NCBI GenBank assembly: GCA_015489055.1
Contig: WFMO01000015.1
Coordinates: forward strand, 1 to 5,046
DNA from: Helicobacteraceae bacterium
Lineage (GTDB): Bacteria > Campylobacterota > Campylobacteria > Campylobacterales > Sulfurimonadaceae
Reading direction: 5' to 3'
Length of the DNA: 5,046 nucleotides
The notes under the pieces were generated by a model that made no database searches, was not told the DNA's origin, and was given only the letters and a program-made list of their open reading frames with translations. A program made the position numbers and the translations under genes. Shown here piece after piece: positions 1 through 5,046 of this stretch. Position 1 is the first letter of the stretch. Each line of letters opens with the position of its first letter.

Positions 1-248
1 GATGTTAATCGTCCATTGAAATTTGGACCATACCAGCTAGCTATTCCGTTAAAGATGTCTCCAACACTGACTGTTGTGGGATAATATGCTACTCCTCTGA
101 CCATATACGGGCGCATAGTAGCTTTTTTATAATGCTTATGGGCATATATGGAAGTATTATTGTAGTAACTTCTATTGTATCTTAAGCCTCTCGTGCTACA
201 TCCAGTCATATATAATATAACTAAAACAAATAGTAGCAGTCTAGTCAT
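1..248 (-). CDS. rlpA: RlpA-type septal ring lytic transglycosylase lipoprotein (5' part; gene continues past left edge)
   Basis: The gene starts at ATG 248-246 and stays open to the window edge, giving 82 codons. The first 17 residues form a lipoprotein signal: a basic Arg at position 3, a hydrophobic core, then MTGC, which places the lipidated cysteine at residue 17. The lipobox is imperfect because position -3 is Met rather than Leu. After a Tyr-rich linker comes the family's RPY-x-V-x-G-x-x-YYP segment (about residues 47-58), then GIASWYGPNF and NGRLTS, the hallmark opening of the RlpA double-psi beta-barrel domain. RlpA proteins are outer-membrane lipoproteins; some members cleave peptidoglycan strands stripped of stem peptides, and others only bind them. 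Most of the catalytic domain and any SPOR domain lie outside the window, so activity cannot be judged. The start overlaps the mltD stop as ATGA, and no good Shine-Dalgarno sequence precedes it, which suggests translational coupling to mltD. Confidence 0.9.
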   Translation of the reverse strand, partial: MTRLLLFVLVILYMTGCSTRGLRYNRSYYNNTSIYAHKHYKKATMRPYMVRGVAYYPTTVSVGDIFNGIASWYGPNFNGRLT

Positions 249-1672
249 CTAATAGCTAGCTTTTGACCGACTCTTATAATATTGCCGGTTAAATGATTTT
301 CTCTTTTTAAAAGACTAACACTAATATGATTACGCTGCGCTATTAGACCTAGCGTATCGCCCGCTTTTACGATATCATATCTATGGACTTGTTTATGCTG
401 TTTGATCTCTAGATGATGACGCAGGATATGCGTAAAGTTATAGTTTTTGGTAACAACTAACTTTTGACCGACTCTTATAATATTGCCGGTTAAATGATTT
501 TCTCTTTTTAAAAGACTAAGACTAATATGATTACGCTGCGCTATTAGACCTAGCGTATCGCCCGCTTTTACGATATCATATCTAGGCTTAACAGGAAAAT
601 AGTTGCGCCTAACTGCAATAGGGATAATTAAACGCTGACCTAAAGATAAAATATTACTGTGCAGATTGTTAAAAGCTTTAATTACCTTATACGATACCCC
701 ATATCTTTTTTGTAGTTTATAAAGTGTATCTCCATTTCTTACTAAGTGGATTTCATATATATGTCTATATCTTGCAGGGTGGTATTTTTTCTTAAAAGTT
801 GCAAGTTTGATATATGGAATATATATATGATATGAGCGGACATACGGAGGAGTAAAATTGTACTTTAAATTTCGATTTAATTTTCTTAATTCAGATAATG
901 GAATACCTACAACTCTTGATATGCGCACAAGCGAAGCGCCCGGACCTACATGTACCGTTGCTAGCGAGTAAGCATTGCCTCTATCTAGTAAAAAATCATA
1001 TTCATGATGAAGTAGATGATGTTCATCACTTCCTACAATGGCCAAAGCTAAAATTTTTCGAATATACAATCTGCTCTCAAGCGGCAATAAATGTTTTCTG
1101 GGGTTTAGTAAAACAGCTAACTTGTCAGTACCCGCTCGTCTGATTGCATTTGATAAACAACCGCCGCCACAATTATAAGCTATTGCTGCAAGATACCATT
1201 TACCAAATCTTTTGTGTAAATCTAGTAGATACCTTGCTGCGGCTTTTGTCGATGCGATAAGATCTCGTCTTTCATCTACATATCTGTTAACTTTCAGATG
1301 AAACAACTTGGCAGTACGAGGCATAAACTGCCACATGCCTACTGCTCGTTTATCAGAATTTGCATCTGTTGAAAAGTTTGATTCTGCCATAGCTAAATAT
1401 AAAAACTCAGGTGGAATATTGTACTGACTGAGAATTTCTTTTATACGTGGAATAAATATATACGCATCATTCATAGCCTGAAAAAAATGTTTTGATTTAT
1501 ATCTTTTTTTCTCCATCTGTTCCATGGATTTGAGTTGACGATCATATAAAAATGACGGAGGAATATTAAAAGCTCTTAAAATGTTTATATTTCTAGTGTA
1601 GTTAGTATTAAACGTTAGTGCAGCCAACAAAGAAAACGGCAAGAATAAAATTAAAAATAAATATTTAATCAT
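245..1672 (-). CDS. mltD: MltD-like membrane-associated lytic murein transglycosylase with LysM repeats
   Basis: This 475-residue exported protein cleaves the MurNAc-GlcNAc bond of peptidoglycan to form 1,6-anhydro-muropeptides. Residues 1-18 are a Sec-type signal peptide with a long hydrophobic run ending LLAA; there is no lipobox cysteine. The SLT (transglycosylase family 1, goose-lysozyme-like) domain covers about residues 75-215. The catalytic Glu is E97 in AMAESNF, followed by GMWQFMPRTA (112-121) and the AYN motif (165-167). Here AYN continues as CGGGC, where many relatives have a G-E-G sequence. C168 and C172 are the only cysteines in the protein. Residues about 237-286 look like a degenerate LysM module. 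Three clear LysM modules follow at about 307-351, 365-407 and 432-474, each with a GDTL core, and would bind glycan. The last two are almost identical, even in DNA. An extended -10 promoter lies just upstream. The start is the only reasonable one for the signal peptide, although its ribosome site is weak (a GGA about 10 nt upstream). The stop overlaps the rlpA start. Confidence 0.93.
   Translation of the reverse strand: MIKYLFLILFLPFSLLAALTFNTNYTRNINILRAFNIPPSFLYDRQLKSMEQMEKKRYKSKHFFQAMNDAYIFIPRIKEILSQYNIPPEFLYLAMAESNFSTDANSDKRAVGMWQFMPRTAKLFHLKVNRYVDERRDLIASTKAAARYLLDLHKRFGKWYLAAIAYNCGGGCLSNAIRRAGTDKLAVLLNPRKHLLPLESRLYIRKILALAIVGSDEHHLLHHEYDFLLDRGNAYSLATVHVGPGASLVRISRVVGIPLSELRKLNRNLKYNFTPPYVRSYHIYIPYIKLATFKKKYHPARYRHIYEIHLVRNGDTLYKLQKRYGVSYKVIKAFNNLHSNILSLGQRLIIPIAVRRNYFPVKPRYDIVKAGDTLGLIAQRNHISLSLLKRENHLTGNIIRVGQKLVVTKNYNFTHILRHHLEIKQHKQVHRYDIVKAGDTLGLIAQRNHISVSLLKRENHLTGNIIRVGQKLAIR
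260..383 (-). repeat. Near-perfect direct repeat, copy encoding the C-terminal LysM (LysM3) of MltD
   Basis: This 124-bp copy matches 461-584 at every base except one: C at 319 against G at 520 on the plus strand. The period is 201 bp, exactly 67 codons, so both copies are read in the same frame. The similarity continues weakly for about ten more bases toward the stop codon (250-259 against 451-460, three mismatches). The single difference changes Val to Leu; no silent site differs within the 124 bp. Confidence 0.97.
461..584 (-). repeat. Near-perfect direct repeat, copy encoding the middle LysM (LysM2) of MltD
   Basis: This is the partner of the repeat at 260-383, with 123 of 124 bases identical. 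It encodes the RYDIVKAGDTLGLIAQRN segment and the following LysM helix and strand, ending at the IIRVGQKL motif. The remaining part of the 201-bp unit, the His/Lys-rich linker between LysM2 and LysM3, is not repeated after LysM3, where the gene ends within a few codons. Confidence 0.97.
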
Positions 1673-1703
1673 AAATTAAAATCCAATAACAAATAGGTTT
1701 TGC

Positions 1704-1712
1704 ATTATACCA
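1704..1712 (-). promoter_or_regulatory. Extended -10 promoter element for mltD-rlpA
   Basis: On the minus strand this reads TGGTATAAT, a perfect TATAAT -10 hexamer with the TG-n extension. It would start transcription near 1697, leaving a leader of about 25 nt before the mltD ATG at 1672. No good -35 hexamer is visible at 16-18 bp. That fits the housekeeping promoters described for Campylobacter and Helicobacter, which depend on an (extended) -10 and often lack a conserved -35. The site lies in the 85-bp tatD-mltD gap, so mltD and rlpA probably do not depend wholly on read-through from recN-tatD. Not experimentally shown. Confidence 0.6.
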
Positions 1713-1744
1713 TAAGCATTCTTTGGCAATCTTAAAGTTATTTC

Positions 1745-1778
1745 AGATTATTTGATATTATACAATATTAAATAATCT
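1745..1778 (-). repeat. AT-rich inverted repeat (hairpin) over the tatD stop codon
   Basis: The arms 1764-1778 and 1745-1759 pair over 15 positions with one A-C mismatch in the minus-strand transcript, closing a 4-nt loop (GUAU). The hairpin spans the last codons and the stop of tatD. The stem has only one G-C pair, and no uninterrupted U-tract follows in the tatD direction, so it is not a textbook intrinsic terminator. It could protect the 3' end of the recN-tatD mRNA or act as a weak terminator. The loop and 3' arm also contain a TATAAT on the minus strand (1762-1757), a possible second -10 for mltD. Confidence 0.55.
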
Positions 1779-2534
1779 TTTAGCATTTTTTGTTGTTAGA
1801 TCACTAATAGAAGTGATGTCTGCTGACAATAAATCAGATATTTTACGTATAACAAAAGAAGTATATGCAGGCTCATTTCTTTGACCTCTGTGTGGTTCGG
1901 GGGTTAGATATGGTGCATCTGTTTCTATTAAGAGCCTTTCTAGCGGGATTTTAGGTAAAACATTTACAAGTTTTTTAGCATTTTTAAATGTCACCACTCC
2001 CCCTATTCCAAAATAAAAATTTTCTTTAGCAAGACAAAGCAACTGCTCATCGGCGTTATAGCAATGAAGCACTCCGCCAACTTCTTTGGCATTATATTCA
2101 AGTAAGATATTTTTTGCATCATTAGATGCATCCCTTATATGAACAATAAGTGGCTTATGATACTTTTTTGCAAGCATAATTTGCTGTTGAAATATATGTT
2201 TTTGTTTATTTTTAATCTGCTCTTTTTCACTATCGCTGCCATCAAGTCTAAAATAATCTAATCCGCACTCTCCAACAGCTACACATTTTTCATGATTTAT
2301 ATATTTTTCAAAATCCAATGTCTCAAAAAGATCCACATCGTACGGATGAACACCGATGGCAAAATATACATTGTTGTACTTTAAAGATATTTCTACCGCT
2401 CTATCTAATGTTCGTGGGTCAGCCCCTGGAATAATAAATTTCTCTACTTTATTTTGTTGGGCTCTTTTTATCACTTCATCCAAATCATCATAATATCGTT
2501 TGTCATCAAGATGTACATGCGTGTCTATAATCAT
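1758..2534 (-). CDS. tatD: TatD family metal-dependent deoxyribonuclease/hydrolase
   Basis: This is a complete 258-residue protein, the usual length for the family, and a cytoplasmic TIM-barrel metallohydrolase of the amidohydrolase superfamily. The two-metal site is intact: H6 and H8 in DTHVHLD near the start, E89 in AVGECGLDYF, H132 in PLIVHIRDA, H157 in GVLHCYN and D206 in IETDAPYLTPEP. The GVHPYDV segment at 61-67 and HRGQRNEP at 215-222 are also family signatures. Characterised TatD enzymes show 3'-5' exonuclease activity on DNA and RNA and have been linked to repair of oxidative damage; the exact substrate here is not known. YcfH/TatD paralogues cannot be separated from sequence alone, so the symbol is a family-level assignment. 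The ATG directly follows the recN stop codon and has a strong AAGGAGG ribosome site, so it is co-transcribed with recN and efficiently translated. Confidence 0.95.
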   Translation of the reverse strand: MIIDTHVHLDDKRYYDDLDEVIKRAQQNKVEKFIIPGADPRTLDRAVEISLKYNNVYFAIGVHPYDVDLFETLDFEKYINHEKCVAVGECGLDYFRLDGSDSEKEQIKNKQKHIFQQQIMLAKKYHKPLIVHIRDASNDAKNILLEYNAKEVGGVLHCYNADEQLLCLAKENFYFGIGGVVTFKNAKKLVNVLPKIPLERLLIETDAPYLTPEPHRGQRNEPAYTSFVIRKISDLLSADITSISDLTTKNAKRLFNIV

Positions 2535-4082
2535 CTACTCTTCCTCCTTTTTATTGTCTTTTAATAAATCCTGTGCAAATATCTTAGCCTCTTTTGTGAC
2601 GGTTGTACCGCTTATTATACGAGCGATTTCATTAACTCTCTCATCAAAATTTAAAGATTTGACAAAGCTTTGCTTATCATCTTTATAAACTAAAAAATGT
2701 TGGTCTCCCATTGAAGTTAATTGTGGTTGATGTGAGATAACAAAGATTTGAAAGATACTAGATAACTTTTTTAAAACTTTAGCAACACTCATAGACTCCT
2801 CACCGCTTAGATTTGCATCTATCTCATCAAGCATCAATACTCCGCTGTTTTGGCTCATAAACTCTGATTTAACTGCAAGTATTGCTAAACGAAGACGGTT
2901 GAACTCACCTGTGCTTATCGTGGAAATCTCTGAACCCTGCAGAGTTATATCAATCTTGTCAAAACCCAACAAGGATAACTCTTTATGGACAAGAGAAATT
3001 TTTGCATCTTGCAGATAAAGTTGATTTAGATACAGATTTAATTTTTCTTCAAACTGGCTTATATGCATTAAGCGAATTTTGCTTATTTCTTTTGCTAAAA
3101 TATCCGTTTTTGATTTTAGTTCATCATATTGCTTTTGTAAAGCATGAATTAAATGATCAATATTATCGTATTTTTGTAATTGCAACTCTTTTTCTTCTTT
3201 ATATTTGATAGCTTCTTCTATGCTGCCATATCTTCGTTTGAGTTCGCTTAGTTGTTCAATTCTATTTAAGATATCTTCGATATCCACATCATCTAAAGAT
3301 GCGAATTTCTCCTGCGTGGTTTCAAAAATATTACGTAAATCATTCATTGTATCGTTAAAAAATCCACTATCTTTATCTAAATCATCTAAAGCATGAATAA
3401 CTAAACTCTCATAATCAAAAATCTTATCGGCTGAAGCTATGTTTTGTAATATTTTCTCTTTTTTTGATAATTCTTTTTTGATTTGCAGCAACTCCTCATC
3501 TTCGCCTACTATCGGGTTTATATCCATTATTTTCTTTAGTTCAAACATTGTAAACTCTTTAAGTTGTATAACTTTTGTTTGCTCTTGAAGCAGTTGGTCT
3601 AACTCCTGCTTTATCTGTTTGTATTGCGTAAAAGTATCTTGAAACAGTTGTTTTAAACCTATAAAATCATTTTGTTCTTGCTGTATGATTCTATCAAGCA
3701 TAAACAAAAGATTTGCATTTGTAAAATCACTAAAATCTTTTAAACTAAGGTGTCTTAAATATGTTGAAGCGATTGTGGAGATTGCTTTTTTTGATAGACT
3801 CTGATTATTTATAAAATAGCGGGATTTCTCTTTTTTTATATGTCTAAAAGTATTAATATCCTGACTTAGGATTCCTATATCATTCATATCAATATCCCAT
3901 GCGACAGAAGATTCACATACTGATGCATCGCATGAGGCTAAACCCAAAGATGCTAAAATGGCATTCATTAAAATTGACTTGCCGCTACCGCTAGGTCCTG
4001 TAAAAACAATGAGACCCGATGAAAAATTAAGCTCACTCTCTTTAAAGCTTAAATAGTTTTTTAAATAAAATCTCTCAATCAT
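2535..4082 (-). CDS. recN: DNA repair protein RecN (SMC-like ATPase)
   Basis: This 515-residue cytoplasmic ATPase acts in recombinational repair of double-strand breaks, where RecN holds or tethers DNA ends and sister chromatids. The N-terminal head has a Walker A motif GPSGSGKS (29-36). Long charged, Gln/Glu/Lys-rich segments at about 150-215 and 280-345 form the two arms of the coiled coil. The C-terminal head carries an ABC signature that reads ISTGEF (389-394) instead of the common SGGE form, then FNRLRLAIL, Walker B GVLMLDE (414-420), a D-loop-like NLSG (424-427) and the switch histidine H451 in VISHQP. The ending with ARIISGTTVTKEA is typical of RecN. The protein is shorter than E. coli RecN (553 residues), and I cannot see the QHE/QHQ-type motif that usually follows the N-terminal head; LSLKDFSDF lies in about that place. 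Its promoter is shared back-to-back with the alkyltransferase gene. An AGG 10 nt upstream of the ATG is a modest ribosome site. Confidence 0.94.
   Translation of the reverse strand: MIERFYLKNYLSFKESELNFSSGLIVFTGPSGSGKSILMNAILASLGLASCDASVCESSVAWDIDMNDIGILSQDINTFRHIKKEKSRYFINNQSLSKKAISTIASTYLRHLSLKDFSDFTNANLLFMLDRIIQQEQNDFIGLKQLFQDTFTQYKQIKQELDQLLQEQTKVIQLKEFTMFELKKIMDINPIVGEDEELLQIKKELSKKEKILQNIASADKIFDYESLVIHALDDLDKDSGFFNDTMNDLRNIFETTQEKFASLDDVDIEDILNRIEQLSELKRRYGSIEEAIKYKEEKELQLQKYDNIDHLIHALQKQYDELKSKTDILAKEISKIRLMHISQFEEKLNLYLNQLYLQDAKISLVHKELSLLGFDKIDITLQGSEISTISTGEFNRLRLAILAVKSEFMSQNSGVLMLDEIDANLSGEESMSVAKVLKKLSSIFQIFVISHQPQLTSMGDQHFLVYKDDKQSFVKSLNFDERVNEIARIISGTTVTKEAKIFAQDLLKDNKKEEE
2543..2549 (-). 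promoter_or_regulatory. Strong Shine-Dalgarno for tatD inside the recN 3' end
   Basis: The minus strand reads AAGGAGG eight bases before the tatD ATG. It lies entirely inside recN and is read there as part of the codons for the terminal KKEEE. The recN stop TAG (2537-2535) and the tatD ATG (2534-2532) touch without a spacer, so this site fixes the tatD start and suggests re-initiation or coupling after recN. Confidence 0.85.
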
Positions 4083-4112
4083 TATATATATACCTATTTT
4101 TAAGTTCTGACG

Positions 4113-4121
4113 TATTATACT
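4113..4121. promoter_or_regulatory. Symmetrical divergent -10 element between recN and the alkyltransferase gene
   Basis: The 70-bp gap between the two start codons holds GTATTATAC (4112-4120), a perfect palindrome around its central base. On the minus strand it supplies TATAAT (4119-4114), which would start recN mRNA near 4107 with a leader of about 25 nt. On the plus strand it supplies TATACT (4116-4121), or TATTAT (4113-4118), which would start the alkyltransferase mRNA near 4128, also with a leader of about 25 nt. The two -10 elements overlap, so polymerase could bind in either direction but not both at once. No convincing -35 and no LexA-type operator is visible. Promoter positions are inferred. 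Confidence 0.55.
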
Positions 4122-4152
4122 TTAAACAATTTAAATTAAAAGAAGTAATAAA

Positions 4153-4452
4153 ATGCATGATTTTAATGACAAATGCTATGAACTTTTAAAGCTGATACCA
4201 AAAGGAAAAGTTACAACCTATAAAGAGATAGCGCATGCCCTTCATACAAAAGCATACAGAGCAGTCGGCAATGCAATGGCAAACAATAAGTATCTTATTA
4301 CGCTTCCGTGTCATAGAGTAGTCAGAAGTGACGGCCATATTGGCGGTTTTGCTAAAGGCATGCATGAGAAAAAAAGATTGTTAATTTCTGAAGGAATTGC
4401 AATTAATGAAGATAAAATTGTAAATTTTGAAAAATATCTTTACCATTTTTAG
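4153..4452 (+). CDS. Single-domain methylated-DNA--[protein]-cysteine S-methyltransferase (MGMT/Ogt C-terminal domain)
   Basis: This 99-residue protein corresponds to the C-terminal DNA-binding and active-site domain of O6-alkylguanine-DNA alkyltransferases. These transfer the alkyl group from O6-alkylguanine to their own cysteine and are thereby consumed. The active-site PCHRV motif is intact, with Cys53 and His54. Other matches to the human enzyme are Tyr23 (its Tyr114), the arginine finger Arg36 in RAVGNAM (Arg128), Asn44 or Asn45 (the hinge Asn137), and Glu80 in LLISEG (Glu172). The N-terminal RNase-H-like domain of Ogt/Ada/MGMT (full length usually about 160-210 residues) is absent, and the upstream 70 bp cannot encode it. 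The size resembles alkyltransferase-like (ATL) proteins, but those replace the cysteine with Trp or Ala, so this one is likely catalytic. The start is set by the helix beginning at residue 3 and an AGAAG ribosome site at 4141-4145. It is divergent from recN and ends 6 bp from the convergent nadK stop. Confidence 0.88.
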   Translation: MHDFNDKCYELLKLIPKGKVTTYKEIAHALHTKAYRAVGNAMANNKYLITLPCHRVVRSDGHIGGFAKGMHEKKRLLISEGIAINEDKIVNFEKYLYHF

Positions 4453-4458
4453 TTACTT

Positions 4459-5046
4459 TTAATCGCCCCAGTTTAATTTCTCTTTTAAAACCTCAAAATA
4501 ATTAAATTCTTTTTTATGAATTAGTTTTGCGGGATGCTTTGCCAATTTTATACTAATCATATCACCTGCTCCAAAATTATACATATCCTGTCCATCAACA
4601 ATTAAGAGTGCTGATTTTTCAGGTGTCTTCATATCAATTGAAAAATGCCCCGGCAAAACAACTGGTCTTTGCGATAATGAATGTGGACAAATTGGTGTAA
4701 TTGCAAAAACATCCGTTAAAGGAAATAAGACGGGACCACCGGCTGAGAGATTGTATGCAGTTGAGCCTGTGGGAGTAGATACGATAACACCGTCACCGTA
4801 ATAGGTATTAAAGGCCTTGTTATCAACTAATGTTTCTACATGTATCATTTTAGAAATTGACGGTCTGGTAAGCACGATATCATTAAATGCAAATAGCGTA
4901 TCCGTTGAAACAGATGTTTTGATAGTTACCTCAAGAACAGCTCTGTTATCTATTCTAAAGTCGCCTTGTTTTAATAATTTTACGAAATTTTTTATTTCAT
5001 TTGGTGAGATATCAGCTAAAAAGCCTAATTTTCCGGCATGAACACC
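4459..5046 (-). CDS. nadK: NAD kinase (5' end missing beyond right edge)
   Basis: The frame is open from the right edge to TAA 4461-4459, giving 195 residues of a protein usually near 290. NAD kinase phosphorylates NAD to NADP in the cytoplasm and is normally the sole bacterial source of NADP. Counting from the edge, GVHAGKLGFLAD (1-12) is the segment that follows the catalytic GGDGT motif, which itself lies outside the window. FNDIVLTRPS (54-63) corresponds to the conserved N-E motif, with Asp here in place of Glu. GDGVIVSTPTGSTAY (84-98) followed by NLSAGGPVL is the most characteristic NADK signature. ITPICPHSLSQRPVV and DGQD (151-154) follow, and the protein ends with the family's YFEVLKEKLNWG. 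The real start is outside the window; a GTG at 4875 is internal. It converges on the alkyltransferase gene with a 6-bp gap and no clear terminator. Confidence 0.95.
   Translation of the reverse strand, partial: GVHAGKLGFLADISPNEIKNFVKLLKQGDFRIDNRAVLEVTIKTSVSTDTLFAFNDIVLTRPSISKMIHVETLVDNKAFNTYYGDGVIVSTPTGSTAYNLSAGGPVLFPLTDVFAITPICPHSLSQRPVVLPGHFSIDMKTPEKSALLIVDGQDMYNFGAGDMISIKLAKHPAKLIHKKEFNYFEVLKEKLNWGD

Noticed and set aside
260..584. Direct repeat as CRISPR or mobile-element remnant
   Set aside because: There are only two copies, both in frame and encoding canonical LysM modules within one protein; no terminal inverted repeats, spacers or transposase.
898..1143. Open frame of 81 codons on the plus strand inside mltD
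   Set aside because: It is antisense to the well-supported SLT and linker region of mltD, has no ribosome site or recognisable domain, and is composed of codons mirroring mltD.
2500..2688. Plus-strand open frame across the tatD/recN junction
   Set aside because: Antisense to two strong genes and low in complexity (Ser/Leu-rich), as expected for a shadow frame; no start signal.
3002..3396. Two short plus-strand frames opposite the recN coiled coil
   Set aside because: Hydrophobic-looking products arise because the opposite strand encodes Glu/Lys/Gln-rich coiled coil; no independent coding evidence.
4083..4152. LexA-type SOS operator upstream of recN
   Set aside because: E. coli recN is LexA-controlled, but no CTGT-N8-ACAG palindrome is present here; Campylobacterota generally lack LexA.
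4430..4450. Possible terminator: AAAAAT and ATTTTT arms at the end of the alkyltransferase gene
   Set aside because: The stem has only six A-T pairs and a 9-nt loop, too weak to support a terminator call, and it is inside the coding sequence.
4153..4452. Alkyltransferase gene as a truncated pseudogene of ogt
   Set aside because: The frame is intact with all key residues, a proper start context and promoter, and the upstream 70 bp shows no remnant of the missing N-terminal domain.
4459..4875. A 138-residue NAD kinase starting at GTG 4875
   Set aside because: The same frame continues upstream to the window edge with clear NAD kinase motifs (GVHAGKLGFL, FNDI), so this GTG is an internal valine.
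4817..5041. Plus-strand open frame opposite nadK
   Set aside because: Antisense to conserved NAD kinase sequence, with no ribosome site or known motif.

Overview
The window looks like ordinary core chromosome of an AT-rich member of the Campylobacterota (Epsilonproteobacteria). A free-living relative such as Sulfurimonas or Sulfuricurvum seems more likely than Campylobacter or Helicobacter, but that genus-level guess is inference from protein style and gene order, not a search. From memory, the series nadK - recN - (other gene) - tatD - lytic transglycosylase - rlpA is a conserved block in Campylobacter jejuni, and the same block is recognisable here.

Reading the minus strand in its direction of transcription (right to left): a 5'-truncated nadK (NAD kinase) runs off the right edge and ends at 4459. 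recN (DNA-repair SMC-like ATPase) occupies 4082-2535. tatD (metal-dependent nuclease/hydrolase) occupies 2534-1758 and abuts recN with no gap. mltD (LysM-containing murein lytic transglycosylase) occupies 1672-245. The start of rlpA (lipoprotein, septal-ring-type lytic transglycosylase) overlaps the mltD stop by four bases and runs off the left edge. The only plus-strand gene is a 99-residue single-domain O6-alkylguanine-DNA alkyltransferase (4153-4452). It sits between nadK and recN, divergent from recN and convergent with nadK.

The block holds two functional pairs plus NAD kinase. recN and the alkyltransferase repair DNA and share a 70-bp divergent promoter region with a symmetrical -10 element. 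mltD and rlpA are translationally coupled peptidoglycan-cleaving enzymes with a likely promoter of their own in the 85-bp gap after tatD. tatD is translated from a strong Shine-Dalgarno sequence embedded in the last codons of recN.

I see no mobile element, CRISPR array, tRNA or rRNA, and no stretch over 300 bp without a gene. I do not see a new multi-gene system. The most notable features are a nearly perfect 124-bp intragenic repeat encoding two LysM modules in mltD, the alkyltransferase without its N-terminal domain interrupting the nadK-recN series, the symmetrical divergent promoter, and an AT-rich hairpin over the tatD stop codon.
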